The notes: generated by a model from the sequence alone, not told the origin. 43,116 bases of DNA from CAZCFB01 sp964511535 (GCA_964511535.1 CAZEFW010000073.1:1-43116); one strand, 5' to 3'; counted from the stretch's first letter, positions 21,317 through 29,115 are shown. Numbers and translations: made by a program.

Positions 21317-24094
21317 TTAAGCCTTGGTGACCTTGACCATCACGTGAAATGACGCGTCGTTGGTGCACTGGATGTAACCCTCGTCCCCGTAGAACAGGTT
21401 GTTGGGGGACGGCCCCTGGCCCGTGGCCGACGGGTGGCTGGTCAGGCCGTAGTGGTGCGACATGGACACAGTGTCAGGCCTGAGCCCCTCGGAGAGGGTC
21501 ACCGTGGTCTTGACCTTGCGCGTCTCGTTGGTCAGGGCGTGGTGCGACTCGACCCACACGGCCGTGCCCTCCTTGAGCCCGAGCGTGGTGGCCGTCTTGG
21601 GGTTCATGATCAGCTCCTGCTTGGGCGCGATCTCCGCCAGCACCGGCACGAATGAGGCCCGGCTCTGCTTGAACTCCACCTTCTTGTGGCTCAGCAGGTG
21701 CAGGTTGTACCCCTTGCTGGTGGAGCCCCACATGGTGGGCGGCCGCCAGGTGGGGAACGCCGTGTAGTCCTGGTAGTAGACCGCGCTCACGCCGGCCTTC
21801 TTCATCGCGTTCTGATAGGTCAGCAGCGACTCGCCGTAGAAGCGGTGCCGGGCGCCGTGGTAGTTCTGCGCGCCGGAGTACTTCTTGGCCGCCGTGTGCG
21901 TCGATGTGGGGGTCACACCCTTGGCGCCGTTGGCGGTGAAGAAGCTGATGCCGCCGGTGAGGCCCTGCTGCTTGGCCCAGGCGTCGAAGATCTGCTTGCT
22001 GGTGGGCTTCTTGCTCGTGGACAGGGCGAAGGTGGTCAGCTTGAGCTGCTTGTTGATCTGACCGATGTAGCCGGCCAGGAAGCCGCCCTTCTCGGCGATG
22101 TCGAGGTAGATGTCGATCTCGCCCTTGCTCTCCCACAGCGGGTCGACCGGCGGCACGCGCAGGGTCGTGGCGCTCTCGTCGGCGGTCTTGCAGCTGATGG
22201 GGCCCTCGAACTTCTCGAGGGTGGCCGCGGGCAGGATCAGGTCGGCGTAGAAGTCAGCCGTCTCGCTGAGCCACGGCTGGATCGCCGCCACGTACTCGAA
22301 CTTCTTGTAGCCGGCCTGGATCACCTTGGAGTCGGTGAACGCCACCGTCGGGTCGACCATGTGCAGGATCGCCATGGTCGGGATGCTCGAGGTGTCCACG
22401 TCGTACTTGGCCGGGTTGAGCTGCACCTTGTGGAAGAAGGAGGGGCAGGCCGAGTTGATCGGGAAGAACTTGGAGCCCTTGAGGGTGAAGTCGAGGTTGC
22501 TGGTGGCCGGGGTGACGCTGTTGAGCTTCGGCCAGTTCTTGTAGAGCTCCTTGGCGGCGAAGTCGACCTGGATACCGCCCGGCACGTCGATGGCGCCCAG
22601 CAGCTGGTAGACCATCATGGCAATACGCATGGCCTGGAAGCCGGTCTCCTGCTGGGAGACATGGTACGCCATCATCGAGACGGGGCGGTAGGGCAGCTTC
22701 TTGCCGTCGATGGTGATGAAGGACCCGATCTTGGCGGCGTCGAACAGCTCGGCCGCGATCTTCTTGACGGTGCCGGCGGGGATGCCGCACTGGGTGTCCG
22801 CCCAGGAGGGGGTGTTGGTCTTGACATGGTCCTTGAACCGGTCGTAGGCGGTCTTGTAGGTCTTGCCGCCGATGGTCTTGGCCCCCGGGGACAGCACGGG
22901 CACCACGCCGCTGGCGTCGTACGCCTTGGCGCCATTGGTGGTCTTGTCCCAGACCTGCTCCTTGCCGCTGGCCATGAGGATCTTGCCGTCGTCAGCCACC
23001 AGGAACGGCGCGTTGGAGTGGTTGTTCAGGTAGGTCTCGTCGACGAGGCCGCTGGCGAAGCCGGTCTTGGTGTTGTTGACCAGGTAGTTGGCGATGCCGA
23101 GGAAGAAGGCCACGTCGCTGCCGGGGCGGTTGGCGTACCACTCCTCTGCGTGGGGGCCGGTGCCGCGGCGGTTCGGGTCGAGAGCCACGACCTTCTTGAG
23201 CGGGTTGGTGGAGCGGGCCCGGGCCTTGACGTATTTCTGCGGCCAGGTGAGCCAGCAGAACTTGTTGCCGCCCGAGGTGGTCATGCCCCAGCCCCAGGAG
23301 AAGATGTACTGGGTGTGGGCCAGGTCGGGGCTGATGACCCCGTGGTAGCCGAGAGTGTACTCCGCGGCGCGGTAGCCGGAGTCGGAGCAGTAGGTGCCGT
23401 GGCCGATCTTCACGGTGGAGTAACCGGCGGCGTTCATGGCGTCCACGAAGGCCTTGTCGTAGAAGCTCTTGGCCTTGGAGCGGCCCTTCTGCCACAGGAT
23501 CTTCTTCTTCTTCGCCTTGGCGCTCGCGATCTGCGCCTGGAGCGCGGCCAGGGCCACGGCCCAGCTCACCTTCTTGAAGGTGCCGGGCTGACCCTTGGCG
23601 TTGGTCCGCTGCAGGGGCCACTTGATCCGGTTGAAGTCGTAGATCGCCTGGAGCTGCGCCTGGCCCTTGGGACAGAGCGCGCCGTTGTTGCGCGGGTTCG
23701 CCGGGTTGCCGTTGAGGGCGGCGATGCGCGAGACCTTCTTGCCCTTGATGGTCTGGGTCAGGACCGTGGCCAGCATGCCGCAGTCCTGCTTGCCGATCCA
23801 GCAGGTGGTGGGGATGGTGGTCGCGGTGAACGCCGTGGGCCAACCCTTGAACATGTCGTCGGGGGTGACGAACGCGTCCGGGGTGGTGCCGTCGGCGAGG
23901 ATCCCCTCGCCTGCCGGCCCATCCGTTGTGGGCCCCTTGTCCACACCCATGTCCGGGGTGCTCCCGTCGGTCCCGCCGTCGCTGCCCACCGGCGGGTCGG
24001 TGTCGTCAGAACAGCCCAGGGTCTCCATGACGAGCAAGCCACCCAGCCCGGCCCCTGAAATTTTCATAAATCCTCTTCGATCAAAATCGCCCAT
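21317..24094 (-). CDS. Tat-exported, probably lipid-anchored molybdopterin oxidoreductase (Psr/Phs/Ttr/Arr-like clade)
   Basis: 925 aa catalytic subunit of the DMSO-reductase superfamily. The start has FDRRGFMKISG, a twin-arginine signal (Arg6, Arg7), which runs into METLGC (Cys28) followed by SDDTD and an Asp/Gly/Pro-rich linker to about residue 80, so it looks like a Tat lipoprotein. The N-terminal cluster site reads Cys98-x6-Cys105...Cys141 (TTCWIGKQDCGM, GALCPKG): the second Cys of the usual C-x2-C-x3-C is Gly101. Cys236 in GHGTYCSDSGYRA is the likely Mo ligand. Later PGSDVAFFLGIANYLV, LLGAIDVPGGIQ and ADLILPAATLEKFEGP match polysulfide, thiosulfate, tetrathionate and arsenate reductases. 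Substrate unknown. First gene of a six-gene operon; GGGAGG precedes the ATG. Confidence 0.9.
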   Translation of the reverse strand: MGDFDRRGFMKISGAGLGGLLVMETLGCSDDTDPPVGSDGGTDGSTPDMGVDKGPTTDGPAGEGILADGTTPDAFVTPDDMFKGWPTAFTATTIPTTCWIGKQDCGMLATVLTQTIKGKKVSRIAALNGNPANPRNNGALCPKGQAQLQAIYDFNRIKWPLQRTNAKGQPGTFKKVSWAVALAALQAQIASAKAKKKKILWQKGRSKAKSFYDKAFVDAMNAAGYSTVKIGHGTYCSDSGYRAAEYTLGYHGVISPDLAHTQYIFSWGWGMTTSGGNKFCWLTWPQKYVKARARSTNPLKKVVALDPNRRGTGPHAEEWYANRPGSDVAFFLGIANYLVNNTKTGFASGLVDETYLNNHSNAPFLVADDGKILMASGKEQVWDKTTNGAKAYDASGVVPVLSPGAKTIGGKTYKTAYDRFKDHVKTNTPSWADTQCGIPAGTVKKIAAELFDAAKIGSFITIDGKKLPYRPVSMMAYHVSQQETGFQAMRIAMMVYQLLGAIDVPGGIQVDFAAKELYKNWPKLNSVTPATSNLDFTLKGSKFFPINSACPSFFHKVQLNPAKYDVDTSSIPTMAILHMVDPTVAFTDSKVIQAGYKKFEYVAAIQPWLSETADFYADLILPAATLEKFEGPISCKTADESATTLRVPPVDPLWESKGEIDIYLDIAEKGGFLAGYIGQINKQLKLTTFALSTSKKPTSKQIFDAWAKQQGLTGGISFFTANGAKGVTPTSTHTAAKKYSGAQNYHGARHRFYGESLLTYQNAMKKAGVSAVYYQDYTAFPTWRPPTMWGSTSKGYNLHLLSHKKVEFKQSRASFVPVLAEIAPKQELIMNPKTATTLGLKEGTAVWVESHHALTNETRKVKTTVTLSEGLRPDTVSMSHHYGLTSHPSATGQGPSPNNLFYGDEGYIQCTNDASFHVMVKVTKA

Positions 24095-24184
24095 TGGCAC
24101 CTCCCTGGCCTCGCTCGGCCGGAGTCAACAATCTGGCCCCGGATGCTTTCCAGGGCGCGTCGATACGCTTTGCCCGCCCGACTT

Positions 24185-24200
24185 AGCAATTGCGGTGCCA
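24185..24200 (-). promoter_or_regulatory. Sigma54 -24/-12 promoter of the molybdoenzyme operon
   Basis: Reading the minus strand from 24200 to 24185 gives TGGCAC-CGCAA-TTGCT, identical to the consensus at all defined bases. Transcription should begin near 24173, giving a leader of about 80 bases before the ATG at 24094. The operon ends with the gene for an NtrC-type activator carrying the GAFTGA loop. Confidence 0.88.
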
Positions 24201-24324
24201 CATGAGAACGAAGCGGACGCCCGGGCACCAGGCAGAGGGCCTGAGCATGATTCAGCGACTCGGTGGGCCAGCCACTGGATCGCCGCCAGGTGTAAAAATC
24301 CTCCAGAGAATAATCAGGGTTCGC

Positions 24325-24376
24325 CCTGGTAACGCCAGGCATGCCGCCCATGGCCGAAACGTTACCGATCGGGAAC
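24325..24376. promoter_or_regulatory. Candidate activator-binding sites for the sigma54 promoter
   Basis: GTTACCGATCGGGAAC (24361-24376) is a 16-bp palindrome with one mismatched pair, centred about 170 bp upstream of the -24 element, the normal distance for an NtrC-type enhancer. CCTGG-TAACG-CCAGG (24325-24339) is a second inverted repeat 22 bp closer. GGTAACG (24328) and GTTACCGAT (24361) also form a long-spaced pair like that at 15106-15148. Confidence 0.55.
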
Positions 24377-24602
24377 ATCCGCCTCGCCCGGGATCTTGGG
24401 CTTCTTCGCCACAGGCACTGTTCAGAGCCTCCAATAGAGGATCTCGGGCCGAGCAAGGCCCATCCCGGCATGGCTCTTGTAAGAAGATGTCCTCGAAAGA
24501 CTCCGAGTCACGGCGCCTAAATCCACACGGGACAGGGCGCCGCGACCGAGAGGGTGCCCCGGGAAACCGGCGCGCCTCCCGTGCTTGGAAAGGAGTCCAG
24601 CG

Positions 24603-25556
24603 TTGGAAGCATATACTCACAACACCCCTCCTCGCCCCGCCTACCTGCGGCTCTCGGTCACCGACCGCTGCAATCTGCGCTGTCGCTACTGCGCGCCGGC
24701 AGGATCGGCCTCGCCCCAGCAAGCTGCTGCGCTGGACGCCCCCCGCCTGGTGGAGATCGTTCGTCGCATCCACCTGTGCCGCCCGCTGAGGAAGATCCGC
24801 CTCACCGGCGGCGAGCCGCTGATGCGGCGTGACCTGATCGACCTGGTGGAGCGGATCCGCGGGGAGATCCCCGGGGCCACCCTCGCCGCCACCACCAACG
24901 GCGCTGCCCTGGCGCGGCTGGCGGCGCCGCTGAAGGCCGCGGGCATCAGCCGGCTGAACATCAGCCTGGACAGCCTGGATCCGGCGCGGTTCAAGGCGCT
25001 TACCGGAGCGCGGCTCGCGCCGGTGCTGCGGGGGATCGAGGCGGCGCGCGAGGCGGGCTTCGAGAAGTTGAAGCTCAACGCGGTGCTGCAGCGCACCGTC
25101 AACGGCGATGCGCTGCCGGCGCTCGTGCGCCACGCTGCCAGCCTCGGCGCCGAGATCCGGTTCATCGAGTTGATGCCCGTGGGGTGCGCGGCAGCGATGT
25201 ACGAGGCCGAGCACCTCTCCGCCAGCGCGGCGCTGGATCGGATCCGGCGTGAGATTAATTATATAGGTCCATTGCCGCGGTCGGGCACGGCCCGGCGACA
25301 CCTGCTGGTGGTGGCCGGGCGGAAGATCCCGGTGGGGTTCATCTCGGCTGTCTCTCACCCGTTCTGCGGGACCTGCGACCGGCTGCGGCTCGACTCGCGC
25401 GGACAGCTCACCCCTTGCCTGCGCAGCTCCCGGTCCTTCGATCTGTCCGGGGCGAGCCCGCAAGAGGTGGCCCGAACCCTGGCCGGGCAGGATGCAGGCC
25501 CGCGCGACGACGCGTCGGCCTGGCCAGCGCGACAGATGGTCTCCATCGGGGGCTGA
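24603..25556 (+). CDS. moaA: GTP 3',8-cyclase, molybdenum cofactor biosynthesis
   Basis: 317 aa radical-SAM enzyme for the first step of molybdopterin synthesis (GTP to 3',8-cyclo-7,8-dihydro-GTP, acting before MoaC). N-terminal SAM cluster motif CNLRCRYCAP; a GGEPLMRRDL segment; TTNGAAL and INISLDSLD; C-terminal cluster Cys residues in FCGTCDRLRLDSRGQLTPCL; and a terminal Gly-Gly (SIGG), as needed for MoaA-MoaC function. The start is a TTG seven bases after AAGGAG. The family's N-terminus aligns well from there. It is divergent from the molybdoenzyme operon and heads four genes read in the same direction. Confidence 0.93.
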   Translation: MEAYTHNTPPRPAYLRLSVTDRCNLRCRYCAPAGSASPQQAAALDAPRLVEIVRRIHLCRPLRKIRLTGGEPLMRRDLIDLVERIRGEIPGATLAATTNGAALARLAAPLKAAGISRLNISLDSLDPARFKALTGARLAPVLRGIEAAREAGFEKLKLNAVLQRTVNGDALPALVRHAASLGAEIRFIELMPVGCAAAMYEAEHLSASAALDRIRREINYIGPLPRSGTARRHLLVVAGRKIPVGFISAVSHPFCGTCDRLRLDSRGQLTPCLRSSRSFDLSGASPQEVARTLAGQDAGPRDDASAWPARQMVSIGG

Positions 25557-25559
25557 GTC

Positions 25560-26450
25560 GTGGACCAGCTGACCACGCTCTCTCTGCTCCCACCGGCGGC
25601 GGCCATGGTCATCGCCCTGCTCTGCTCCACCGCAGGGGTCTCCGGCGCATTTCTGCTGCTCCCGTTCCAGATCAGCGTGCTCGGCCTCTCGGGGCCCGGG
25701 GTCACCGCCACCAACCACCTGTTCAACATGGTCGCGGTCCCGGCCGGCGTGCTGCGGTACACGCGCGAGGAGCGCATGGTCTGGCCCCTTGCCCTGTGCC
25801 TGGCCGCCGGCACCGTGCCCGGCGTGCTCGTCGGCTCGGCCGCGCGGCTCTTCCTGCTGCCCGACCCGGCCCGGTTCAAGGTCTTCGCCGGGTGCGTACT
25901 GCTCTTTATCGGGGCGAAGCTGGTGCACAAGGCCATCGCCGGTCGCCGCGCATCGGCCCGGCACGCATCCCCTGGAGCCATGGCCGTCTCCGCCATCACC
26001 CTCCACGGCAGGACCATCGTCTACCGCTTCGCCGGGCAGGACCACCGGGTGACCGCGCCGGTGCTGTTCGGCGTGGCCCTGCTGGTGGGGGTGGTGGGCG
26101 GCACCTACGGGGTGGGCGGCGGCTCGCTGTTGGCGCCGCTGCTGGTCTCGGTGTTCCGGCTGCCGGTGCACACCACCGCCGGCGCCACCCTGTGCGGCTC
26201 CCTGGTCACGTCCATCACCGGCCTGGCCTTCTTCTCGCTCCTCGCCCCACACCTGGGCGGCGTGGGCGCCGGGCCAGATTACCCCCTCGGTCTCTCCATG
26301 GGCGCCGGCGGCCTGGCCGGCATGTACCTCGGCGCGCGGATGCAGCGGCTGCTGCCGGCGCGCGCCATCGAGGGGCTGCTGGCCGTGACCGCATGTGGCC
26401 TCGCGGCCCGGTACCTGACCCAGGGCATCTCACTGCTCTCGCTGACCTGA
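25560..26450 (+). CDS. TauE/SafE-family anion exporter
   Basis: 296 aa, about eight hydrophobic helices in two halves. The first half has STAGVSGAFLLLPFQISVLGLSGPGVTATNHLFN, the second VGVVGGTYGVGGGSLLAPLLVSVFRLPVHTTAGATL, the repeated G-x-G-G-G/PL and x-x-T-T-A/N pattern of the TauE/SafE (DUF81) family. These proteins export sulfite, sulfoacetate or other organosulfur anions. The GTG start lies three bases after moaA, and moeA follows closely, so it belongs to the cofactor operon. Export of sulfite released during a sulfur-oxyanion reduction is one possible link; a role in sulfur or molybdate balance is another. Both are inference. Confidence 0.88.
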   Translation: MDQLTTLSLLPPAAAMVIALLCSTAGVSGAFLLLPFQISVLGLSGPGVTATNHLFNMVAVPAGVLRYTREERMVWPLALCLAAGTVPGVLVGSAARLFLLPDPARFKVFAGCVLLFIGAKLVHKAIAGRRASARHASPGAMAVSAITLHGRTIVYRFAGQDHRVTAPVLFGVALLVGVVGGTYGVGGGSLLAPLLVSVFRLPVHTTAGATLCGSLVTSITGLAFFSLLAPHLGGVGAGPDYPLGLSMGAGGLAGMYLGARMQRLLPARAIEGLLAVTACGLAARYLTQGISLLSLT

Positions 26451-26461
26451 TGGAGGATCCG

Positions 26462-27661
26462 ATGCTCAACATGATCTCGCCTGACCGCGCCCTCGACGTC
26501 GTCCGCGCCAACGCGGCGAGGCTGGAGCCCTTCGACATCCCGACGAGCGCCGCCGAAGGCATGATCCTGGCGGAGCCGGTGCACGCAGACCGCGACGCCC
26601 CGCCCTTTCCTCGCGCCATGATGGACGGCTACGCCACGCGGCTGGAAGACGCTGGCAAGAAGGTGCAGCTGGTGGGCGAAGTGGCCGCCGGGCAAGCGCC
26701 CGCGGTTTCGGTACAGGCGGGGAGCTGCGTACAGATCATGACCGGCGCGTCCTGCCCTGAAGGGGCGGAGGTGGTGGTCCCGGTGGAGGACACCACCGTG
26801 GCAGAGGGCCGCGTCCAGCTGCCCGAGCCCCTGGCGCCGGGCAAACACATCGCCCGGCGAGGCTGCGACTGCCTGGCGGGATCCAGGGTGCTGGAGCAGG
26901 GGCAGCCGATCACGCCGCTCAGCGCGGCGGTGCTGGCCGCCGCCGGCAAACAGCGGGTGAAGATCTTTCGCCCGCCCCTGATGGCGATCATCGCCACGGG
27001 CAGCGAGCTGTGCAGGCCGGACGAGCAGCCGGCGGACTATCAGATCTTCGACTCCAACGGGCCGATGCTCATGGCTCAGGCCAGGCGGGCCGGGTTCTTG
27101 CCGTCGCTGACGAGCGGCGCGGCGGACTCCATGGCCAGCCTGTCCGAGGCCCTCCGGAAGGCCCGGCGGGCCGACATCGTCATGCTCACCGGCGGCGTCT
27201 CCATGGGGCGGTACGACCTGGTGCCCGATGCGCTGAAGGAGCACGGGGTGAGCCTGCTGTTCCACAAGGTGGCCCAGAAACCGGGCAAGCCGCTGCTGTT
27301 CGGCAGGAAGGGGGAGCAGCTCTACTTCGGCCTGCCTGGCAACCCCCTGGCCAGCCACCTCTGCTTTGAGCAGTACGTGCTGCCCGCGGCGCAGAAGATG
27401 GCCGGGCGCCCCGCGCGAACCCCGGTCCATTCGGGGATCCTGACCCGCCCCCTGGAGGCGAAGACGAGCCGGACCCTGTTCCTGCTGGCCAACGGGCGCT
27501 TCGGTGATGGCGGGCTCAAGGTGCTGCCCTTGCCGGGCAGCGGGTCGGCGGACCTCTACTTCAAGCAGCTGGCCAACGGCTACATCAGGATCGAGCCGGG
27601 AGAGCACCAGCTGGAGACGGGCGAGCGGGTGAAGTTTCAGTTCCACGGAGGGAGACAGTGA
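26462..27661 (+). CDS. moeA: Molybdopterin molybdenumtransferase
   Basis: 399 aa. MoeA inserts molybdate into adenylylated molybdopterin. Visible marks: PPFPRAMMDGYA near residue 55, VQIMTGASCPEGAEVVVPVEDT, IARRGCDCLAGSRVLEQG, LMAIIATGSEL, IFDSNGPML, VMLTGGVSMGRYDLV and QKPGKPLLFGRKG followed by GLPGNPLASHLCFEQYV. Domain order and length are normal. GGAGG just before the ATG at 26462 decides the start over an ATG four codons earlier. Its stop overlaps the GTG start of the next gene (GTGA), so translation is coupled. Confidence 0.95.
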   Translation: MLNMISPDRALDVVRANAARLEPFDIPTSAAEGMILAEPVHADRDAPPFPRAMMDGYATRLEDAGKKVQLVGEVAAGQAPAVSVQAGSCVQIMTGASCPEGAEVVVPVEDTTVAEGRVQLPEPLAPGKHIARRGCDCLAGSRVLEQGQPITPLSAAVLAAAGKQRVKIFRPPLMAIIATGSELCRPDEQPADYQIFDSNGPMLMAQARRAGFLPSLTSGAADSMASLSEALRKARRADIVMLTGGVSMGRYDLVPDALKEHGVSLLFHKVAQKPGKPLLFGRKGEQLYFGLPGNPLASHLCFEQYVLPAAQKMAGRPARTPVHSGILTRPLEAKTSRTLFLLANGRFGDGGLKVLPLPGSGSADLYFKQLANGYIRIEPGEHQLETGERVKFQFHGGRQ

Positions 27662-28635
27662 ACATGGAGAGAGCGTTGCGCCCCCCCGCGGGGGAGCTGG
27701 TGGCGGTGTGTTTGAGTGAAAAGAAGGGGCTGCAGAAGGCGGCGGTGGAGCATGGCGACCTCGTCGTGGGGCATGGCCTGCAGGGTGACGCTCACGCCGG
27801 CTCGTGGCACCGTCAGGTGAGCTTGCTGGACGACGCTGACGTGGACATGATGCGCGCCAAGGGGCTGACCCTGGCGCCGGGCGCCTTCGGTGAGAACCTG
27901 GTAGTGAGGGGCCTGGACCTGGGGGCCCTCTCCATCGGGGCGCGGATCCGCGTTGGCCCAAACGCGCTGCTTCAGATCACCCAGCGGGGCAAGGAGTGCC
28001 ACACCCGCTGCGCCATCTACCGCCAGGCCGGAGACTGCATCATGCCCCGCCTCGGCCTGTTCGCCCGGGTGCGCCGGGGCGGCCACGTGGAGGCGGGCGA
28101 CCCGGTGATGGTCAAGCCGGAGCTGAACCGCACACGCGTGGCGGTGCTGACCCTGAGCGACAAGGGCGCCACCGGCCAGCGCCAGGACCTGGGCGGCGAC
28201 ACGGCCGCGTCGCTGCTGGAGCGGGGCCTCGGCGTGGACCTGGTGGCGCGCCGGCTGCTCCCGGACGACAAGGAATCCATCGCGGCAGAGCTGCGCCGGC
28301 TGTGCGACCAGGTCGTGTGCGACCTGGTGGTCACCACCGGCGGGACCGGGGTCTCGCCCAGGGACGTGACCCCGGAGGCGACCCTGGACGTGAGCGATCG
28401 GGAGGTGCCAGGCCTGGCCGAGGCCATGCGCGCCGCAGGCCTGGCCAACACCCCGCGGGCCATGCTCTCCCGCGGAGTCTGCGCCATGCGCGGCCAGAGC
28501 CTCATCGTCAACCTCTCGGGCAGCCCGAAGGCGGTGCAGGAGCAGCTCGAGGCCATCATGCCTGCCCTGCCCCACTGCCTGGAGGTGGCCAGCGGCGTGC
28601 CCATGGAGTGCGCCCAGATCGAGGATGGGCCATGA
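27658..28635 (+). CDS. MOSC domain-MogA/MoaB fusion, molybdenum cofactor metabolism
   Basis: 325 aa with two domains. Residues about 10-155: MOSC-type, with GLQGDAHAGSWHRQVSLLD, PGAFGENLVVRGLDL, LQITQRGKECHTRCAIYRQAGDCIM. Residues about 160-325: MogA/MoaB fold, with VAVLTLSDKGATGQRQDLGG, TTGGTGVSPRDVTPEAT and NLSGSPKAVQEQLEAIMPALPH. The MogA part adenylylates molybdopterin, the substrate MoeA then uses; the MOSC part may carry sulfur or bind the finished cofactor. In many genomes these are separate genes. The GTG at 27658 is chosen for the GGAGG six bases upstream and the overlap with moeA; an ATG two codons later is possible. Confidence 0.9.
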   Translation: MNMERALRPPAGELVAVCLSEKKGLQKAAVEHGDLVVGHGLQGDAHAGSWHRQVSLLDDADVDMMRAKGLTLAPGAFGENLVVRGLDLGALSIGARIRVGPNALLQITQRGKECHTRCAIYRQAGDCIMPRLGLFARVRRGGHVEAGDPVMVKPELNRTRVAVLTLSDKGATGQRQDLGGDTAASLLERGLGVDLVARRLLPDDKESIAAELRRLCDQVVCDLVVTTGGTGVSPRDVTPEATLDVSDREVPGLAEAMRAAGLANTPRAMLSRGVCAMRGQSLIVNLSGSPKAVQEQLEAIMPALPHCLEVASGVPMECAQIEDGP

Positions 28636-28904
28636 ACCGCGCGCCACCTGTTTCCAGTGCCTTTCTCCTGTCCGTACTGGACAGCATGCCGACATGCTCC
28701 TGGCCGGCATGCTTCAGCGGCACGCCGAGCCGGACTCCACCAGCCACAGGCTCGCGCAAATAATCCTGCACGAGGGCGAGCGCCTGGGGAACATCTGCAA
28801 CAAGCTTATGAGGATCACCCCGCTACGCGACCACAGAGTACATGGTGGGGATCACCATCGTGGATATCGATCGCGCGGCGCGGCTCAATGGAACTGAAGA
28901 ATAG
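28625..28904 (+). pseudogene. Remnant of a histidine-kinase HisKA region with one frameshift
   Basis: One frame reads DMLLAGMLQRHAEPDSTSH and ILHEGERLGNICNKLMRIT; after a run of four C (28818-28821) the +1 frame continues RYATTEYMVGITIVDIDRAA and ends at TAG 28902-28904. Joined, this looks like a dimerisation helix pair and the segment after it in kinases of the KLMRITRYET type. No phospho-His motif, ATPase domain or clear start is left. Removing one C from the run would restore the frame. It overlaps the end of the MOSC-MogA gene by 11 bp. A sequencing error cannot explain the missing ends. Confidence 0.55.
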
Positions 28905-28929
28905 CGCTTGGGGACAAGGAGGTGATGGG

Positions 28930-29091
28930 ATGCAGGAGCGCCGGAGGAATCATCACGCGGGCAGGAAGCGGCCTGCCCGCCATGTCGCCTTTGCCATGGC
29001 GGGGCTGGCCCTGTTCGGCCTGGTCTTGTTGCCGGGGACGGTCTACCTGCTGGCGAGCATGGCCCTGGCCGTCCTGCGGGTGGCGCCATGA
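28930..29091 (+). CDS. Small membrane protein, 53 aa
   Basis: The start is preceded by AAGGAGGTGATGGG, an almost ideal ribosome-binding site. The first 18 residues are very basic and His/Arg-rich (MQERRRNHHAGRKRPARH); the rest is hydrophobic (VAFAMAGLALFGLVLLPGTV and LASMALAVLRVAP), one long or two short membrane helices with the N-terminus inside. I do not recognise a family. It lies after a kinase remnant and before a terminator-like hairpin. The ribosome site and clean topology are the only support for a real gene. Confidence 0.5.
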   Translation: MQERRRNHHAGRKRPARHVAFAMAGLALFGLVLLPGTVYLLASMALAVLRVAP

Positions 29092-29115
29092 GGATGGTGG
29101 AGAAAGACTGAACGA

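Larger units (their letters stand above)
24095..24602. other. Divergent regulatory region between molybdoenzyme operon and moaA
   Basis: 508 bp with no supported gene. It holds the sigma54 promoter at 24185-24200, the palindromic candidate activator sites at 24325-24376, and the ribosome-binding site of moaA. Open frames here are artefacts without family resemblance. A weak sigma54-like CGGCAT-N5-TTGTA at 24466-24481 on the plus strand (three mismatches, -12 GC lost) might belong to the moaA side but is not convincing. Confidence 0.7.

Noticed and set aside
21686..24058. 790-aa plus-strand open frame opposite the molybdoenzyme
   Set aside because: Very long but Gly/Val/Arg-rich with no motif; it mirrors the third-position GC bias of the true gene on the other strand.
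24252..26252. 666-aa minus-strand open frame across moaA and the TauE gene
   Set aside because: Opposite strand has clear MoaA and TauE motifs; this product is low-complexity.
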